Shown here piece by piece: positions 1 to 8,650 of a stretch of 64,000 nucleotides of DNA (the first letter of the stretch is position 1; each line of letters begins with the position of its first letter). Origin of the DNA: Paenibacillus cymbidii. Lineage in GTDB: Bacteria; Bacillota; Bacilli; Paenibacillales; NBRC-103111. The notes beneath the pieces are model-generated. The model was not told the origin of the DNA, ran no database searches, and worked only from the letters and a program-made list of their open reading frames with translations. The position numbers were made by a program, and so were the translations under genes. The stretch lies in the NCBI RefSeq assembly GCF_004764705.1, contig NZ_SHLX01000010.1, positions 1 to 64,000 on the forward strand, in the 5' to 3' direction.

Positions 1-49
1 TGGTTTGGCGTTTGAACTCCTCATCAAAATGTTGGCGGATATTTCCCAT
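1..49 (-). CDS. IS3-type transposase OrfA, N-terminus only (runs off the window)
   Basis: Reading the minus strand from an ATG at 47-49 gives MGNIRQHFDEEFKRQT before the window ends. The F-DEEFK-Q-T pattern is how the helix-turn-helix OrfA subunit of IS3-family transposases usually begins. A purine-rich AGGTCGAGG ribosome-binding site lies just upstream (minus strand), and a TACAAT-like -10 occurs about 35 bases before the ATG. Only 16 codons are visible, so the family call rests on a short match. The inverted terminal repeat of the element should fall in roughly 50-127, directly beside the 51-bp tandem array. Confidence 0.5.
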   Translation of the reverse strand, partial: MGNIRQHFDEEFKRQT

Positions 50-127
50 GACACACCTCGACCTTTCGTTTGTTTGTATTGTATCAGGTCGCTGTTACAG
101 TGTGTCTACTTTCTAGTCTAAATTCAC

Positions 128-625
128 GGCGGCGGTTTAGGTCGGGTTTACCAGCTTATTTGCTTCGGTCGAGGCAACGGCGGCGAATTAGGGCGGGTTT
201 ACCAGCTTATTTGTTTCGGTCGAGGCAACGGCGAAGGTTTAAGTCGGGTTTACCAGCTTATTTGCTTCGGTCGAGGCAACGGCGACGGTTTACGTCGGGT
301 TTACCAGCTTATTTGCTTCGGTCGAGGCAACGGCGGCGAATTAGGACGGGTTTACCAGCTTATTTGTTTCGGTCGAGGCAACGGCGAAGGTTTAAGTCGG
401 GTTTACCAGCTTATTTGTTTCGGTCGAGGTAACGGCGGCGGTTTAGGTCGGGTTTACCAGCTTATTTGCTTCGGTCGAGGCAACGGCGGCGGTTTAGGTC
501 GGGTTTACCAGCTTATTTGCTTCGGTCGAGGCAACGGCGAAGGTTTAAGTCGGGTTTACCAGCTTATTTGTTTCGGTCGAGGTAACGGCGACGACTTAAG
601 CCGGATTTCCCGGCTTAAATGTACG
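128..625. repeat. 51-bp tandem array, nine full copies plus a decayed tenth
   Basis: Unit starts fall at 128, 179, 230, 281, 332, 383, 434, 485 and 536, exactly 51 bp apart. A degenerate copy follows from 587. Each unit carries a core reading CGGGTTTACCAGCTTATTTG with a GC-rich remainder. Substitutions are scattered, and two alternating subtypes recur (GGCGGCGAATTAG, and GGCGAAGGTTTAAG followed by a thymine-variant core), which suggests duplication of blocks. Reverse-complemented, the core AATAAGCTGGTAAACCCGAC resembles the four-copy 51-bp array at 12031. Because 51 is divisible by three, the array leaves a 120-codon open frame of 17-residue repeats; I do not consider it coding. Confidence 0.9.
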
Positions 626-698
626 GAGAAGTCAGCAGGTTAGGCGGAGAATTGAGCAATTCCGCACCAAATTGTGCCCGGACGAATGGCTTGGACGG

Positions 699-882
699 CT
701 AACGGTTTGTATAGTGCTTAATCGGCCGAAAATGGTCTGTTTGCCGCGCTTACGGTTTCAGGAGTGGCTATTTCGCGAAAAACGGCCCCATTTGAAGGGA
801 AATCGGCCAATAAGCTCACCCGGAACCGTTAGCGATGAAAAAGCGGCCGAAATGCGCCAATAAGCTCACCTGAAACCGTTAG
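699..882. repeat. Four-element intergenic unit, two inverted then two direct copies
   Basis: Four 24-bp copies of one sequence lie at 699-722 and 749-772 (inverted) and at 809-832 and 859-882 (direct). The direct form begins AATAAGCTCACC and ends AACCGTTAG. Centres are 50, 60 and 50 bp apart, so the linkers are 26, 36 and 26 bp. The linkers are not repeats of each other. The unit as a whole is roughly symmetric under reverse complementation. The same 26/36/26 linker geometry occurs in the hairpin tetrads near 28.7 and 33.1 kb (26/37/26 near 23.7 kb). No gene is seen in 626-1074 apart from this unit and the promoter region of the iron operon. Confidence 0.85.
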
Positions 883-1009
883 AGCGATCAACTGAAGCCC
901 CGGATTCGTTTTCACAATGGGGAACGGAGCATTGGACGCCACCCTGACAAAATCGGTCCACGAAACGGATATAATCCGATATGTACAATGCGGAGGCGCG
1001 ATTTTATAA

Positions 1010-1026
1010 TTGATAACAATTATCAA
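1010..1026. promoter_or_regulatory. Fur box upstream of the siderophore-uptake operon
   Basis: TTGATAACAATTATCAA is a 7-3-7 inverted repeat matching the Fur-family operator, followed by a further TATCATT half. It sits about 50 bases before the lipoprotein start. A TATAAT -10-like hexamer lies at 970-975. This predicts iron repression of the operon by Fur. Confidence 0.85.
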
Positions 1027-1074
1027 TATCATTTGCATGTGCCGCAGTTGCTGCACGGGGAGGAAAAGAGAAAT

Positions 1075-2154
1075 ATGAAAGCAGTCCAAGTTGTACTCGT
1101 CTTGACGTTGGTTTGGCTCGTCGCCGCTTGCGGCAACGGCAAGGAATCCGGAGGCGCCGCCACCGGATCCCCGGGAGCCGCCGCAACGGCTTCGCCGAAA
1201 GCAGACGCCTCCGCATCGCCCGCAACCGCCTCGGCTTCGCCGAAAGCCAGCGCCGCCGCCTCGGCCGCGCCGCAATCGGCATCGCCGGCCGCAGCGGCGA
1301 CGGGAGAGCGTACGATCCAGCACGCGATGGGCACGGTTACGCTGAAGAAGCAGCCGGAGCGCGTCGTCATCCTGTACAACGGCATGGTCGACACCGCGGT
1401 AGCGCTCGGCGTCAAGCCGGTCGGGGCCGTGGAGTCGTGGGACCAGAAGCCGTGGTACAAGTTCCTGCGCGACAAGATGGACGGCGTCAAGGACCTCGGC
1501 GAAGAAACGCAGCCGAACCTCGAGGCGATCATCGCCCTCAAGCCGGACCTGATCATCGCCAACAAATCGCGCCATGAAAAAATTTACCCGCAGCTCAGCA
1601 ACATCGCGCCAACGGTGATGACGGCGGAAGTGTTCGCGTGGAAGGACAATTTGAAGCTGAGCGCCCAGGCGCTGTACAAGGACAAGGAAGCGGAGCAAAT
1701 TCTTGCAAACTGGGACAAAAAAGTGGCCGACTTCAAACAGAAGGTCGGCAGCAAGCTGAGCCAGACGGAAGTGTCGCTGATGCGGTTCGAGGAAGACGGC
1801 AGCTCGCGCATTTACATCACGGGTTTTGCTGGCACGATTTTCAAGGAGCTGGGCCTGACCCGGCCGAAGGCGCAGCAAGTCGAAGGCAAAACGGTAGTCA
1901 ACCTCACGTCCAAGGAACAGATGGCGCAGCTTGACGGCGATTACATTTTCGACATCACGCAGCTGAGCGCGGACGCGCCGGACAAGGAAAAAACGATGAA
2001 CGACTGGACGGCGCACCCGCTGTGGAAAAACCTGAAGGGTGTCAAGGCCGGCAACTACTACAAGGTGGACGTCATTACGTGGAACCTCAGCGCAGGCCCG
2101 CTGGCCGCCCAATCGCTGCTGGACGATCTGAGCAAATATTTCAAACTCAATTGA
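1075..2154 (+). CDS. Ferric-siderophore ABC transporter substrate-binding lipoprotein
   Basis: A 359-residue surface lipoprotein that captures an iron chelate and delivers it to the permeases encoded next. The ATG at 1075 follows GGGGAGG and opens a signal peptide with a lipobox ending LVAAC, so Cys19 is the predicted lipidated residue. An earlier in-frame ATG at 988 would run through the Fur box and is rejected. Residues of about 20-78 are an Ala/Ser/Pro-rich linker of repeated ASP/ASA units. The remainder is a class III (cluster A-II, FepB/FeuA-like) binding fold, with RVVILYNGMVDTAVALGVKP at the start of lobe 1 and a long connecting helix. The chelate type cannot be read from sequence. First gene of a five-gene Fur-boxed run. 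Confidence 0.93.
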   Translation: MKAVQVVLVLTLVWLVAACGNGKESGGAATGSPGAAATASPKADASASPATASASPKASAAASAAPQSASPAAAATGERTIQHAMGTVTLKKQPERVVILYNGMVDTAVALGVKPVGAVESWDQKPWYKFLRDKMDGVKDLGEETQPNLEAIIALKPDLIIANKSRHEKIYPQLSNIAPTVMTAEVFAWKDNLKLSAQALYKDKEAEQILANWDKKVADFKQKVGSKLSQTEVSLMRFEEDGSSRIYITGFAGTIFKELGLTRPKAQQVEGKTVVNLTSKEQMAQLDGDYIFDITQLSADAPDKEKTMNDWTAHPLWKNLKGVKAGNYYKVDVITWNLSAGPLAAQSLLDDLSKYFKLN

Positions 2155-2216
2155 CCCGCCAAATCGGACCGGATCGAACCGACCGACCATCGGCCCAGGA
2201 ATAGGAAGCCAACGAT

Positions 2217-3224
2217 ATGAGATTGCAGACGAACGGATGGAAGGCGGCGGGGCTGCTGGCCGGCTGCGTTGCGCTCCTGCTCGGCATCGCGGCAAGCATG
2301 CTGTTCGGCGCGGTCAGCTACGGCATCCCGCTCGGCTGGAAAGCGGCGTTCCATTACGATGAAACGGTCACCGAACAAATCATTATCCGCACGACACGCA
2401 TCCCGCGAGCGATGATTGCGGCGGCGATCGGTGCCAGCCTGGCGATCGCCGGCGCGCTGATGCAGACGCTCACCCGCAACCCGCTCGCCTCGCCGGGCGT
2501 GCTCGGCATCAACGCGGGCGCCAGCTTCGTTGTTGTGCTGGCGGCGGTGGCGCTGCGCGTCGGCTCGATGCCGGCGCTCATGTGGCTGGCGTTCGCCGGC
2601 GCCGCCCTCAGCGCGGCGGTCGTGTACGCGCTCGGCTCGCTCGGCCGCGACGGGCTGACGCCGATGAAGCTGGTGCTGAGCGGCACCGCCATGGCCGCCT
2701 TGTTCGCCTCGTGCACGCAAGGCATTCTCGTGCTCAACAAGCAAGGGCTCGGCACCGTGCTGTACTGGCTCACGGGCACGGTGGCCGGGCGTTCGCCCGA
2801 CATGCTGCGGCTCGTTCTGCCGTACATGCTCATCAGCTGGCTGGTCGCCTGGCTGGCGGCCAAAGATTTGAACGTGCTGCTGCTCGGCGAGGACACGGCC
2901 AAAGGGCTCGGCCAGCGCACCGTGCTGCTCAAAGTCGTCGTCGGCGTGCTGGTCGTCGTGCTGGCCGGCGCTGCGGTGTCCGTGGCCGGACCGATCGGCT
3001 TCGTCGGCATCGTCATCCCGCATGCCGCGCGCTTCCTCGTCGGCACCGATCTGCGCTGGGGCATTCCGTATTGCGCGGTGCTTGGCGCGATTTTGCTGCT
3101 TGCGGCCGACCTGGCCGCCCGCTTCATCATGATTCCCGAGGAGGTGCCGGTCGGCGTCATGACCGCGGTAATCGGCGCTCCGTTCTTCATGTATATTGCG
3201 CGGAAGGGGCTGCTGAAATCGTGA
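2217..3224 (+). CDS. FecCD-family siderophore ABC permease (first of two)
   Basis: A 335-residue polytopic membrane protein of the BtuC/FecCD fold, forming half of the translocation pore for the iron chelate. The family hallmark [37 protein letters not shown] lies near residues 60-105. A GxxFxGxxxPHxxR-type coupling segment ([15 protein letters not shown]) lies near residue 260, followed by the family's conserved DLAAR segment. Length is normal for the family. The ATG follows AGGAATAGGA. The stop overlaps the start of the next permease, indicating translational coupling and a heterodimeric permease. Confidence 0.95.
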   Translation: [335 protein letters not shown]

Positions 3225-4264
3225 AAGCGTATATCCCCCTCCGTTCCCGCTCGCGCCGCTGGTCGCTGCTGGTGCACAAGCGCACGGTCGCCGTTTCGGC
3301 GGCGCTGCTGCTCGTGTGCGCCTTGGTCGGCATCGTCAGCACGGGGCTCGGCGACATGTATATTTCGCCGCTTGAGGTGGTGCGCTCCCTGTTCGGAGCC
3401 GGCGCGGAGGAGCATCAAATGGTCGTGCGCGAGCTGCGCCTCCCGCGGCTGCTCGTCGCCCTGATGGCCGGAGCGTCTTTGGCGGCGTCAGGCGCGATTC
3501 TGCAAGGCATGATCCGCAATCCGCTGGCGTCGCCCGATATGATCGGCGTCACGGGCGGCGCGTCGACGGCGGCCGTGGCGTTCCTCGCCTTCTGGTCCGG
3601 CCAGGCGAGCATCCGCCTGCTGCCGCTTGTCGCCATGACGGGCGCGCTGCAGTTCTCCGCCGTACTCTACGTGCTGGCCTGGCGCAAAGGCGTCACCCCG
3701 CTCCGGCTCGTGCTGGTCGGCGTCGGCATGGCGTCGCTGACGTCGGCGGCGACGACGATGATGATCGTGTTCCATCCGAAAAACGACGCCGGGCAGGCGT
3801 ACCAATGGCTGACGGGTTCGGTATACGCGGCCAACTGGGAGAATGTGCTGTCGATTCTGCCGTGGACGGCGGTGCTGCTTCCGCTGGCGTACGGGCTGGC
3901 GCGCCATGTGAATATCGGCCAGCTCGGCGACGACGTCGCCGCCAGCGCCGGCAGCGCAGTGGAAGCCAAACGCCTGCTGCTGCTGTTCGTCAGCGTCGCG
4001 CTTGCCGGGGCCGCCGTTGCGGTCGGCGGCGGCATCGGCTTCGTCGGGCTGATCGCGCCGCACATGGCGCGCAAGCTGGTCGGCGCGAGCTTCGACGCCG
4101 TGCTGCCCGTGGCGGCGCTGCTCGGCGCCGTCATTGTGATGGCGGCCGACCTGGCCGGCCGCACCTTGTTTCTGCCGCTCGATATTCCGGTCGGCGTGTT
4201 TACGTCGGCGGTGGGCGCGCCTTATTTTATTTATTTGCTGTACACGCATCGAAACTCGCGCTAG
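3221..4264 (+). CDS. FecCD-family siderophore ABC permease (second of two)
   Basis: A 347-residue partner permease. I place the start at the GTG at 3221, which overlaps the upstream stop and opens [14 protein letters not shown], a basic N-terminus followed by a hydrophobic helix. The frame stays open upstream to 2582, but that stretch is an Arg/Ala-rich shadow of the first permease. The family signature [41 protein letters not shown] lies near residues 70-115, and [17 protein letters not shown] with the DLAGR segment near the C-terminus. Together with the preceding permease it should form a YfiZ/YfhA- or FeuBC-like heterodimer. Confidence 0.94.
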
Positions 4265-4283
4265 CGCGTCAGGAGGGGCTGGC

Positions 4284-5117
4284 ATGAACGTCCTGGAAAC
4301 GACGAACCTCACGCTGTCTTACGGCGGCGCGACGGTGATCGACAAGCTGCGGCTCGCCATACCCGAAGGGCGGATCACGGTGTTCATCGGGCCGAACGGC
4401 TGCGGCAAATCGACGCTGCTCCGCTCGATGGCGCGCCTGATGAAGCCGGCGGAAGGCGGCATCGTGCTCGAAGGCAAGCTGATCGCTGAGCTGCCGACGA
4501 AGGAAATCGCCAGAAGGCTGGCGATCCTGCCGCAAGGGCCGGTTGCGCCGGAAGGGCTGACCGTGTTCCAACTGGTCAAACAAGGGAGATACCCGTACCA
4601 GCATTGGCTGCGGCAATGGTCGGGCGAAGACGAGCGCATGGTGAACGGGGCGCTTGCGGCAACGAAGCTGACGGAGCTGGCCGATCGTCCCGTCGACGCC
4701 TTGTCCGGCGGCCAGCGGCAGCGGGCATGGATTGCGATGACGCTGGCGCAGGGCACGCGCACCGTGCTGCTCGACGAGCCGACGACCTATCTCGACATGG
4801 CGCACCAGATCGACATCCTCGACCTGATGTTCGAGCTCAACCGAACCGTTGGCACTACCGTCGTGATGGTGCTGCACGATCTGAATCTGGCGTGCCGATA
4901 CGCGCACCATATCGTGGCGCTTCGCGACAAAACGGTTTACGCCCAGGGCAAACCCGAAGCGATCGTCAATGCCGGCCTGGTCAAAGAAGTATTCGGGCTC
5001 GATTGCGAGATCATCGCCGACCCGTTCTTCGGCACGCCGCTCTGCATCCCGAAAGGGAAAGGACGCAAGGCCGATCCGGCGGCCGCAACGCACATGAAGG
5101 AGGCGAGTTCGTTATGA
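4284..5117 (+). CDS. Siderophore ABC transporter ATP-binding protein (FecE-like)
   Basis: A 277-residue cytoplasmic ATPase powering the FecCD pair. Visible motifs are Walker [10 protein letters not shown] at 36-44, signature LSGGQRQR at 140-147, Walker B TVLLDE with Asp164/Glu165, and the H-loop His198 in MVLHDLNLA. The length and the HQIDILDL-type D-loop context fit the iron-chelate uptake subfamily. The ATG follows AGGAGGGG. The gene ends in an ATGA overlap with the nitroreductase, so the two are co-translated. Some uptake operons borrow a shared ATPase from elsewhere; this one carries its own. Confidence 0.96.
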   Translation: MNVLETTNLTLSYGGATVIDKLRLAIPEGRITVFIGPNGCGKSTLLRSMARLMKPAEGGIVLEGKLIAELPTKEIARRLAILPQGPVAPEGLTVFQLVKQGRYPYQHWLRQWSGEDERMVNGALAATKLTELADRPVDALSGGQRQRAWIAMTLAQGTRTVLLDEPTTYLDMAHQIDILDLMFELNRTVGTTVVMVLHDLNLACRYAHHIVALRDKTVYAQGKPEAIVNAGLVKEVFGLDCEIIADPFFGTPLCIPKGKGRKADPAAATHMKEASSL

Positions 5118-5689
5118 CCCCAGCGACACCGGCGGCAGCCGGCACGATCGCCGAGCTGATCCGCACCCGCAGAACGGTGCGCCTGTTCAAGCCCGATCCG
5201 GTGCCGACGCCGCTCATCCTCGAGCTGCTCGATATTGCGATCTGGGCGCCGAACCATATGAACCGGCAGCCGTGGCGCTTCATCCTGTTCCGCGAGGACG
5301 GGCGGAAGACGATTGCCGACGCGATGATCGGCACGTATGCGGTCGAAGACCGGGAAACGTTCGGCGGCAAAAAGAAAGCTTATTTCGAGAACGTGCCCGC
5401 CCATCTCGTCGTCTTACTGAAGGAAGATCCGCGGCAAAAAGTGTGGGACGAAGACTACGCCGCCGTCTGCAGCCTGATCCAGAACTTCCAGCTTGCCGCC
5501 TGGGAGCGCGGGCTTGGCGTGTTCTGGCGGACGAACGGCTACAATTACGATCCCGGCTTCCGCGACGCAATCGGCGTGCTGCCCGGCGAGAAGATCGTCG
5601 GCCTGCTGCACATCGGCTACCCCGACGCGATTCCGCGCGAGCAGCCGCGCACGTCCGCAGATGAGCTCATCACGATCGTCGAAAATTAA
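5114..5689 (+). CDS. Nitroreductase-family flavoprotein in the iron-uptake operon
   Basis: A 191-residue FMN-dependent reductase. The start is the ATG at 5114 overlapping the ATPase stop, with AAGGAGGCGAG upstream; the longer frame from 4604 is a shadow. The N-terminal [39 protein letters not shown] is the typical nitroreductase FMN-binding start, and the C-terminal half has the GLLHIGYP motif. The family normally reduces nitro groups, quinones or flavins with NAD(P)H. Its position as the last gene of a siderophore importer suggests a role in releasing iron from the imported chelate or supplying reduced flavin. That role is inference. It is co-transcribed with, and under the same Fur box as, the transporter. 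Confidence 0.88.
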   Translation: MTPATPAAAGTIAELIRTRRTVRLFKPDPVPTPLILELLDIAIWAPNHMNRQPWRFILFREDGRKTIADAMIGTYAVEDRETFGGKKKAYFENVPAHLVVLLKEDPRQKVWDEDYAAVCSLIQNFQLAAWERGLGVFWRTNGYNYDPGFRDAIGVLPGEKIVGLLHIGYPDAIPREQPRTSADELITIVEN

Positions 5690-5736
5690 ATCGCCCGTTT
5701 CCCTTCCCAGCCGACGCAGGAATGGTTATACTTATA

Positions 5737-5756
5737 TTGATGATAATCATTCTCAA
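5737..5756. promoter_or_regulatory. Fur box upstream of the Btr-like activator
   Basis: TTGATGATAATCATTCTCAA is a good Fur operator (TGATAATCATT core) in the 101-bp gap between the nitroreductase and the AraC/binding-protein gene. It lies about 35 bases before that gene's start, so the activator is predicted to be iron-repressed separately from, or in addition to, read-through from the operon. Confidence 0.85.
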
Positions 5757-5790
5757 TGAAATATGTTGCGCCGGGAAGGTGAACTGATCC

Positions 5791-7374
5791 ATGCTGCGGG
5801 ACGATTCCGCCCGTTTCCCCGTTATATTCCTGTCTTCCATTCGCAAACGCCGCTTCCTGCGAAGCGGCATGTCGCCGTTTCCGCCGTTGCCTTGCGAGCT
5901 GTTGTGCATCGTTCAGTCGGGCAAAGGCTATTTGCGCATCGACCACGAGGTGTTCCCGTTCTCGGCGGGGGATGCTTTTTTTCTGACGCCGTCCATGCTG
6001 CTGCAAGGCAGGATGGAGTCCGCCCACGCGGACTGTTATTTGCTGCGGCTGCAGCGCCTGACGGTCGGCAAGCGGAGCGGAAGCTGGGCGGCGGCCGATG
6101 CGGCAAACGGCGAAACGCCAACGCTGCTGCAGCCGGGCAAGCTGCCGGTCAAATCGCCGCGCGCCTTGCTGGAGCTGGCGAACCGGCTCCACCGCGACAA
6201 CGCCTCCCGGGCGAAGCCGGCCGGCTGGCTGCAGCTCGATTTTCAAAGCATGCTTCGTTCGATTCTCGACGATCTTCCCGATCGGGCGGAAACGAAGGAA
6301 GAGGCCGGCCAAGGCATCGACCTCAGCATCCAGTACATGTACAAGCATTACCGCGAAAAGCTGAAGCTAGACACGCTCGCCCGCATCGCCGGCCTGACGC
6401 AAACGTCGTATTCGCGCAGCTTCAAGAAGGCGAGAGGCGTGTCCCCGGTGGAATACCTCAACCGCATCCGGATCGATTCCTCGCGCCGGCTGCTCGACCA
6501 GCAATGCCCGATCAAGGAGACGGCCGAGTCGGTCGGCTTCGGGAACGAGTTTTATTTTAGCCGGATGTTTAAGCGCGAAATGGGCATTTCCCCGACGATG
6601 TATGTGGCGCGCAAGCAGCTGAAGGTGGCCGTGGCGACGTGTTTCCTGTACCAGGACAACCTGCAGGCGCTTGGGGTCGACGTTGTGGCGGCCATGAACC
6701 ATCACGACGGACCGGACCCCGGGGAGCCCGGCGCCCGGACGTATATCGCCGAGCAGCTGCAAGCGCTGCGGCAAGCCGAACCGGACCTCATTCTGGCCGA
6801 CTTCCAGCATGTGCCTTTCCAGGAGCAGCTGCGGCAGATCGCCCCGACCGTCGCGCTCGAGTACACGATGGACTGGCGCCGCAATCACCGGCGCATCGCC
6901 GAGCTGGTCGGCCGGGAGAAGGAGGCGCAGCTCAATTTTGACCAGCTGGAGATGAAGGTGGCGTACGCGCGGCGGATGCTGGCGGACACGATCGGCGGCG
7001 AAACGGTGTCGGTGCTGCGCTTGTACGAAACCAGCATCCGCATCCAGGGCGTCGTCGGCCACCCGCTCAACGAGCTGCTGTACGCCGAGCTTGGCCTGAA
7101 GCCGGGCAACGGCGCGCCGCTGCGGGTGCAGAACATGACGTATCCGCTCGCCGCCATGCCGCCGTTCGAGTCGGACCGGATGTTCCTGATCCCTTGTTAC
7201 CCGGACCGGCAGGAGGCGGATGTACTGGCGCAGCTCGAGGACAGCGGCCTGCCGGCCGGCGGCATGCGCAAGCTGCGCGGAGGCCGCATCCGGTTCACCG
7301 ACAACTGGGTGCGGCTCAGTTGGACGCCCGTCGGCCGGCACCGCATCGTCGACGAATTGCTGGCGTTGGAGTAA
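5791..7374 (+). CDS. AraC activator fused to a siderophore-binding domain (Btr-like)
   Basis: A 527-residue cytoplasmic regulator with three parts: an N-terminal cupin-like region (about 1-165), an AraC HTH pair (about 175-275; LDTLARIAGLTQTSYSRSFK and AESVGFGNEFYFSRMFKREM), and a C-terminal class III periplasmic-binding-like domain (about 278-527) without a signal peptide. This is the architecture of Bacillus subtilis Btr, which senses Fe-bacillibactin and activates feuABC. By analogy this protein should sense the chelate imported by the operon upstream and activate it. The ATG follows GGGAAGGTG. It has its own Fur box. It reads in the same direction as the operon, whereas in many genomes the regulator is divergent. 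Confidence 0.9.
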   Translation: MLRDDSARFPVIFLSSIRKRRFLRSGMSPFPPLPCELLCIVQSGKGYLRIDHEVFPFSAGDAFFLTPSMLLQGRMESAHADCYLLRLQRLTVGKRSGSWAAADAANGETPTLLQPGKLPVKSPRALLELANRLHRDNASRAKPAGWLQLDFQSMLRSILDDLPDRAETKEEAGQGIDLSIQYMYKHYREKLKLDTLARIAGLTQTSYSRSFKKARGVSPVEYLNRIRIDSSRRLLDQQCPIKETAESVGFGNEFYFSRMFKREMGISPTMYVARKQLKVAVATCFLYQDNLQALGVDVVAAMNHHDGPDPGEPGARTYIAEQLQALRQAEPDLILADFQHVPFQEQLRQIAPTVALEYTMDWRRNHRRIAELVGREKEAQLNFDQLEMKVAYARRMLADTIGGETVSVLRLYETSIRIQGVVGHPLNELLYAELGLKPGNGAPLRVQNMTYPLAAMPPFESDRMFLIPCYPDRQEADVLAQLEDSGLPAGGMRKLRGGRIRFTDNWVRLSWTPVGRHRIVDELLALE

Positions 7375-7497
7375 CAATACGGATTCGGACAAAAAGTGGT
7401 TAGTATTGTGCAACCTTGCGCTACTATTGTCCATCCCCCAATCGGCCGCCGCCTTCTACAATGGAGAATAGAAAGCAAACAGGAGGATGGAAGGGAA

Positions 7498-7803
7498 ATG
7501 AGCGAGTCGATCGCAACAGGCGAGACGAGGCAGCAAATTTTGATCCTGCATCTGGCGGCGCCGGAGCTGGACGCCAAGACGATAGCGTGGGCGCTGTATG
7601 ACGGCAGCAAGCCGAAGGGCGAAAAACAAATGCAAACGGGCGATTCCGACGTGCCGCCATACGGCTCGGTGCTCGACGCGATGCGCGACGGCTGGAACGT
7701 GATCCAATTGGCAACGATGCCGGTATTCCGCGGCGGGCACGAATTCGAGCAAGGCCATCTGCCTTACGAATATGTACTCGAAAGAAAGGTGGCCAAACGA
7801 TGA
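7498..7803 (+). CDS. Small conserved-type protein coupled to the PhyH dioxygenase
   Basis: A 101-residue soluble protein; I do not recognise a named family. The start is the ATG at 7498 preceded by AGGAGG; an in-frame alternative at 7396 has no ribosome-binding site. The sequence has no signal peptide or membrane segment and contains an aromatic-rich C-terminal stretch (EQGHLPYEYVLERKV). Its stop overlaps the start of the dioxygenase gene (ATGA), so the two proteins are probably made in fixed ratio and may work together. A TACAAT -10-like hexamer lies at about 7457. Confidence 0.75.
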   Translation: MSESIATGETRQQILILHLAAPELDAKTIAWALYDGSKPKGEKQMQTGDSDVPPYGSVLDAMRDGWNVIQLATMPVFRGGHEFEQGHLPYEYVLERKVAKR

Positions 7804-8591
7804 GCGGCGTGGAGAGAAAGCATCTGTTGTCGGCGCGGCAAATGGCGGAGTTTGCGGTGAACGGGTTTTTGATTTTGCCGGAAATCGTGCCGCAGGAGTA
7901 CAACGAGCGGGCGGAAGCGGAAATGCGCCGCTACGACAGCGGCACCGGCCAGTATTGGTTCGAGTCGTCGGTGATTCGGGACATTTTTGAGCTGCCGGAA
8001 GTGAAAGGCGCGCTGCAAAGCTTCGTCGGCACGTCGCCGGTATACGACCATTCGCATCTGCACATCGTAAAGGCGCAACACCATCTGGGCCAAGGCTATC
8101 ACGCCGATTCGGTGATCGACACGCGGCCGTTCGGGTATGACGTGCAGGCGTTTTATTTTGCCCACGATGCGCCGGACGAAATGGGCCCTACGCTTGTGCT
8201 GCCGGGTTCGCATCTGCGCAAAGTGAGCAACGGCAGCATTTCCCGGCTGAAAAATATCGTCGGCCAGAAGCGGCTCGTTTCCAAGGCCGGCACGATTGCG
8301 TTCATGCACCACGGCATCTGGCATTGCGCCCAGCCGAACTATACCGACGCGACCCGCTACGTATTCAAGCTGCGGCTGCGTCCCGGCCAGGAGCAGCGCG
8401 GGCTGTTCAATACGGACGGCTACAAGGAGCCCGAGGTGGAGCAATACATCCGCCGCTCCGGCCATCATCTGTGGGCAGGCGACGAAAGCCGCGTCAATCA
8501 AATCCAGATCGCCAAATTTTGGCGTTATTTGACCGGCGACGACCGCGTCGACGTATCGTTCGAAGGCGCGCTTACGCGTATGGGTTTATAG
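7800..8591 (+). CDS. Phytanoyl-CoA dioxygenase (PhyH) family protein
   Basis: A 263-residue cupin-fold Fe(II)/2-oxoglutarate-dependent dioxygenase. The facial-triad candidates are visible: His101-x-Asp103 in GYHADS, and a distal His in FMHHGIWHCAQP (170-175), followed by TDATRYVFKLRL with the Arg expected to hold 2-oxoglutarate. PhyH proteins hydroxylate diverse small molecules or do halogenation-like chemistry; the substrate here cannot be inferred. Translationally coupled to the small protein before it. A rho-independent terminator follows, so the pair is a two-gene operon. Confidence 0.87.
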   Translation: MSGVERKHLLSARQMAEFAVNGFLILPEIVPQEYNERAEAEMRRYDSGTGQYWFESSVIRDIFELPEVKGALQSFVGTSPVYDHSHLHIVKAQHHLGQGYHADSVIDTRPFGYDVQAFYFAHDAPDEMGPTLVLPGSHLRKVSNGSISRLKNIVGQKRLVSKAGTIAFMHHGIWHCAQPNYTDATRYVFKLRLRPGQEQRGLFNTDGYKEPEVEQYIRRSGHHLWAGDESRVNQIQIAKFWRYLTGDDRVDVSFEGALTRMGL

Positions 8592-8605
8592 AGCGGCGAT
8601 ATTCC

Positions 8606-8650
8606 ACAAACGTCCCGACTCCCTTAGAGGGGAGCGGGATGTTTGTTTTT
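8606..8650 (+). terminator. Rho-independent terminator after the PhyH gene
   Basis: ACAAACGTCCCGACTCCC pairs with GGGAGCGGGATGTTTGT across a short loop, followed directly by TTTTT. One or two mismatches interrupt the stem. Confidence 0.85.

Noticed and set aside
70-432. Open frame of 120 codons with 17-residue Arg-rich repeats
   Set aside because: It arises because the 51-bp repeat is a multiple of three. It has no ribosome-binding site, ends when one repeat gains a TAA, and the repeat also occurs elsewhere in non-coding arrays.
128-625. Possible CRISPR array
   Set aside because: Units are similar over their full 51 bp, with no unique spacers, and no cas genes occur in the window. The same applies to the 50-52 bp arrays at 12031, 13764, 32846, 38352 and 54634.
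988-1074. Upstream in-frame start for the siderophore-binding lipoprotein
   Set aside because: It would place the Fur box inside the coding sequence and bury the signal peptide 29 residues in; no ribosome-binding site precedes it.
829-2295. Long minus-strand frame of 488 codons
   Set aside because: It is antisense to the lipoprotein gene, Arg/Gly-rich in composition and crosses the Fur box; a shadow of GC-rich codon bias.
2582-3220. N-terminal extension of the second FecCD permease
   Set aside because: It overlaps the first permease in another frame and lacks membrane character; the GTG at 3221 gives a normal-length protein.
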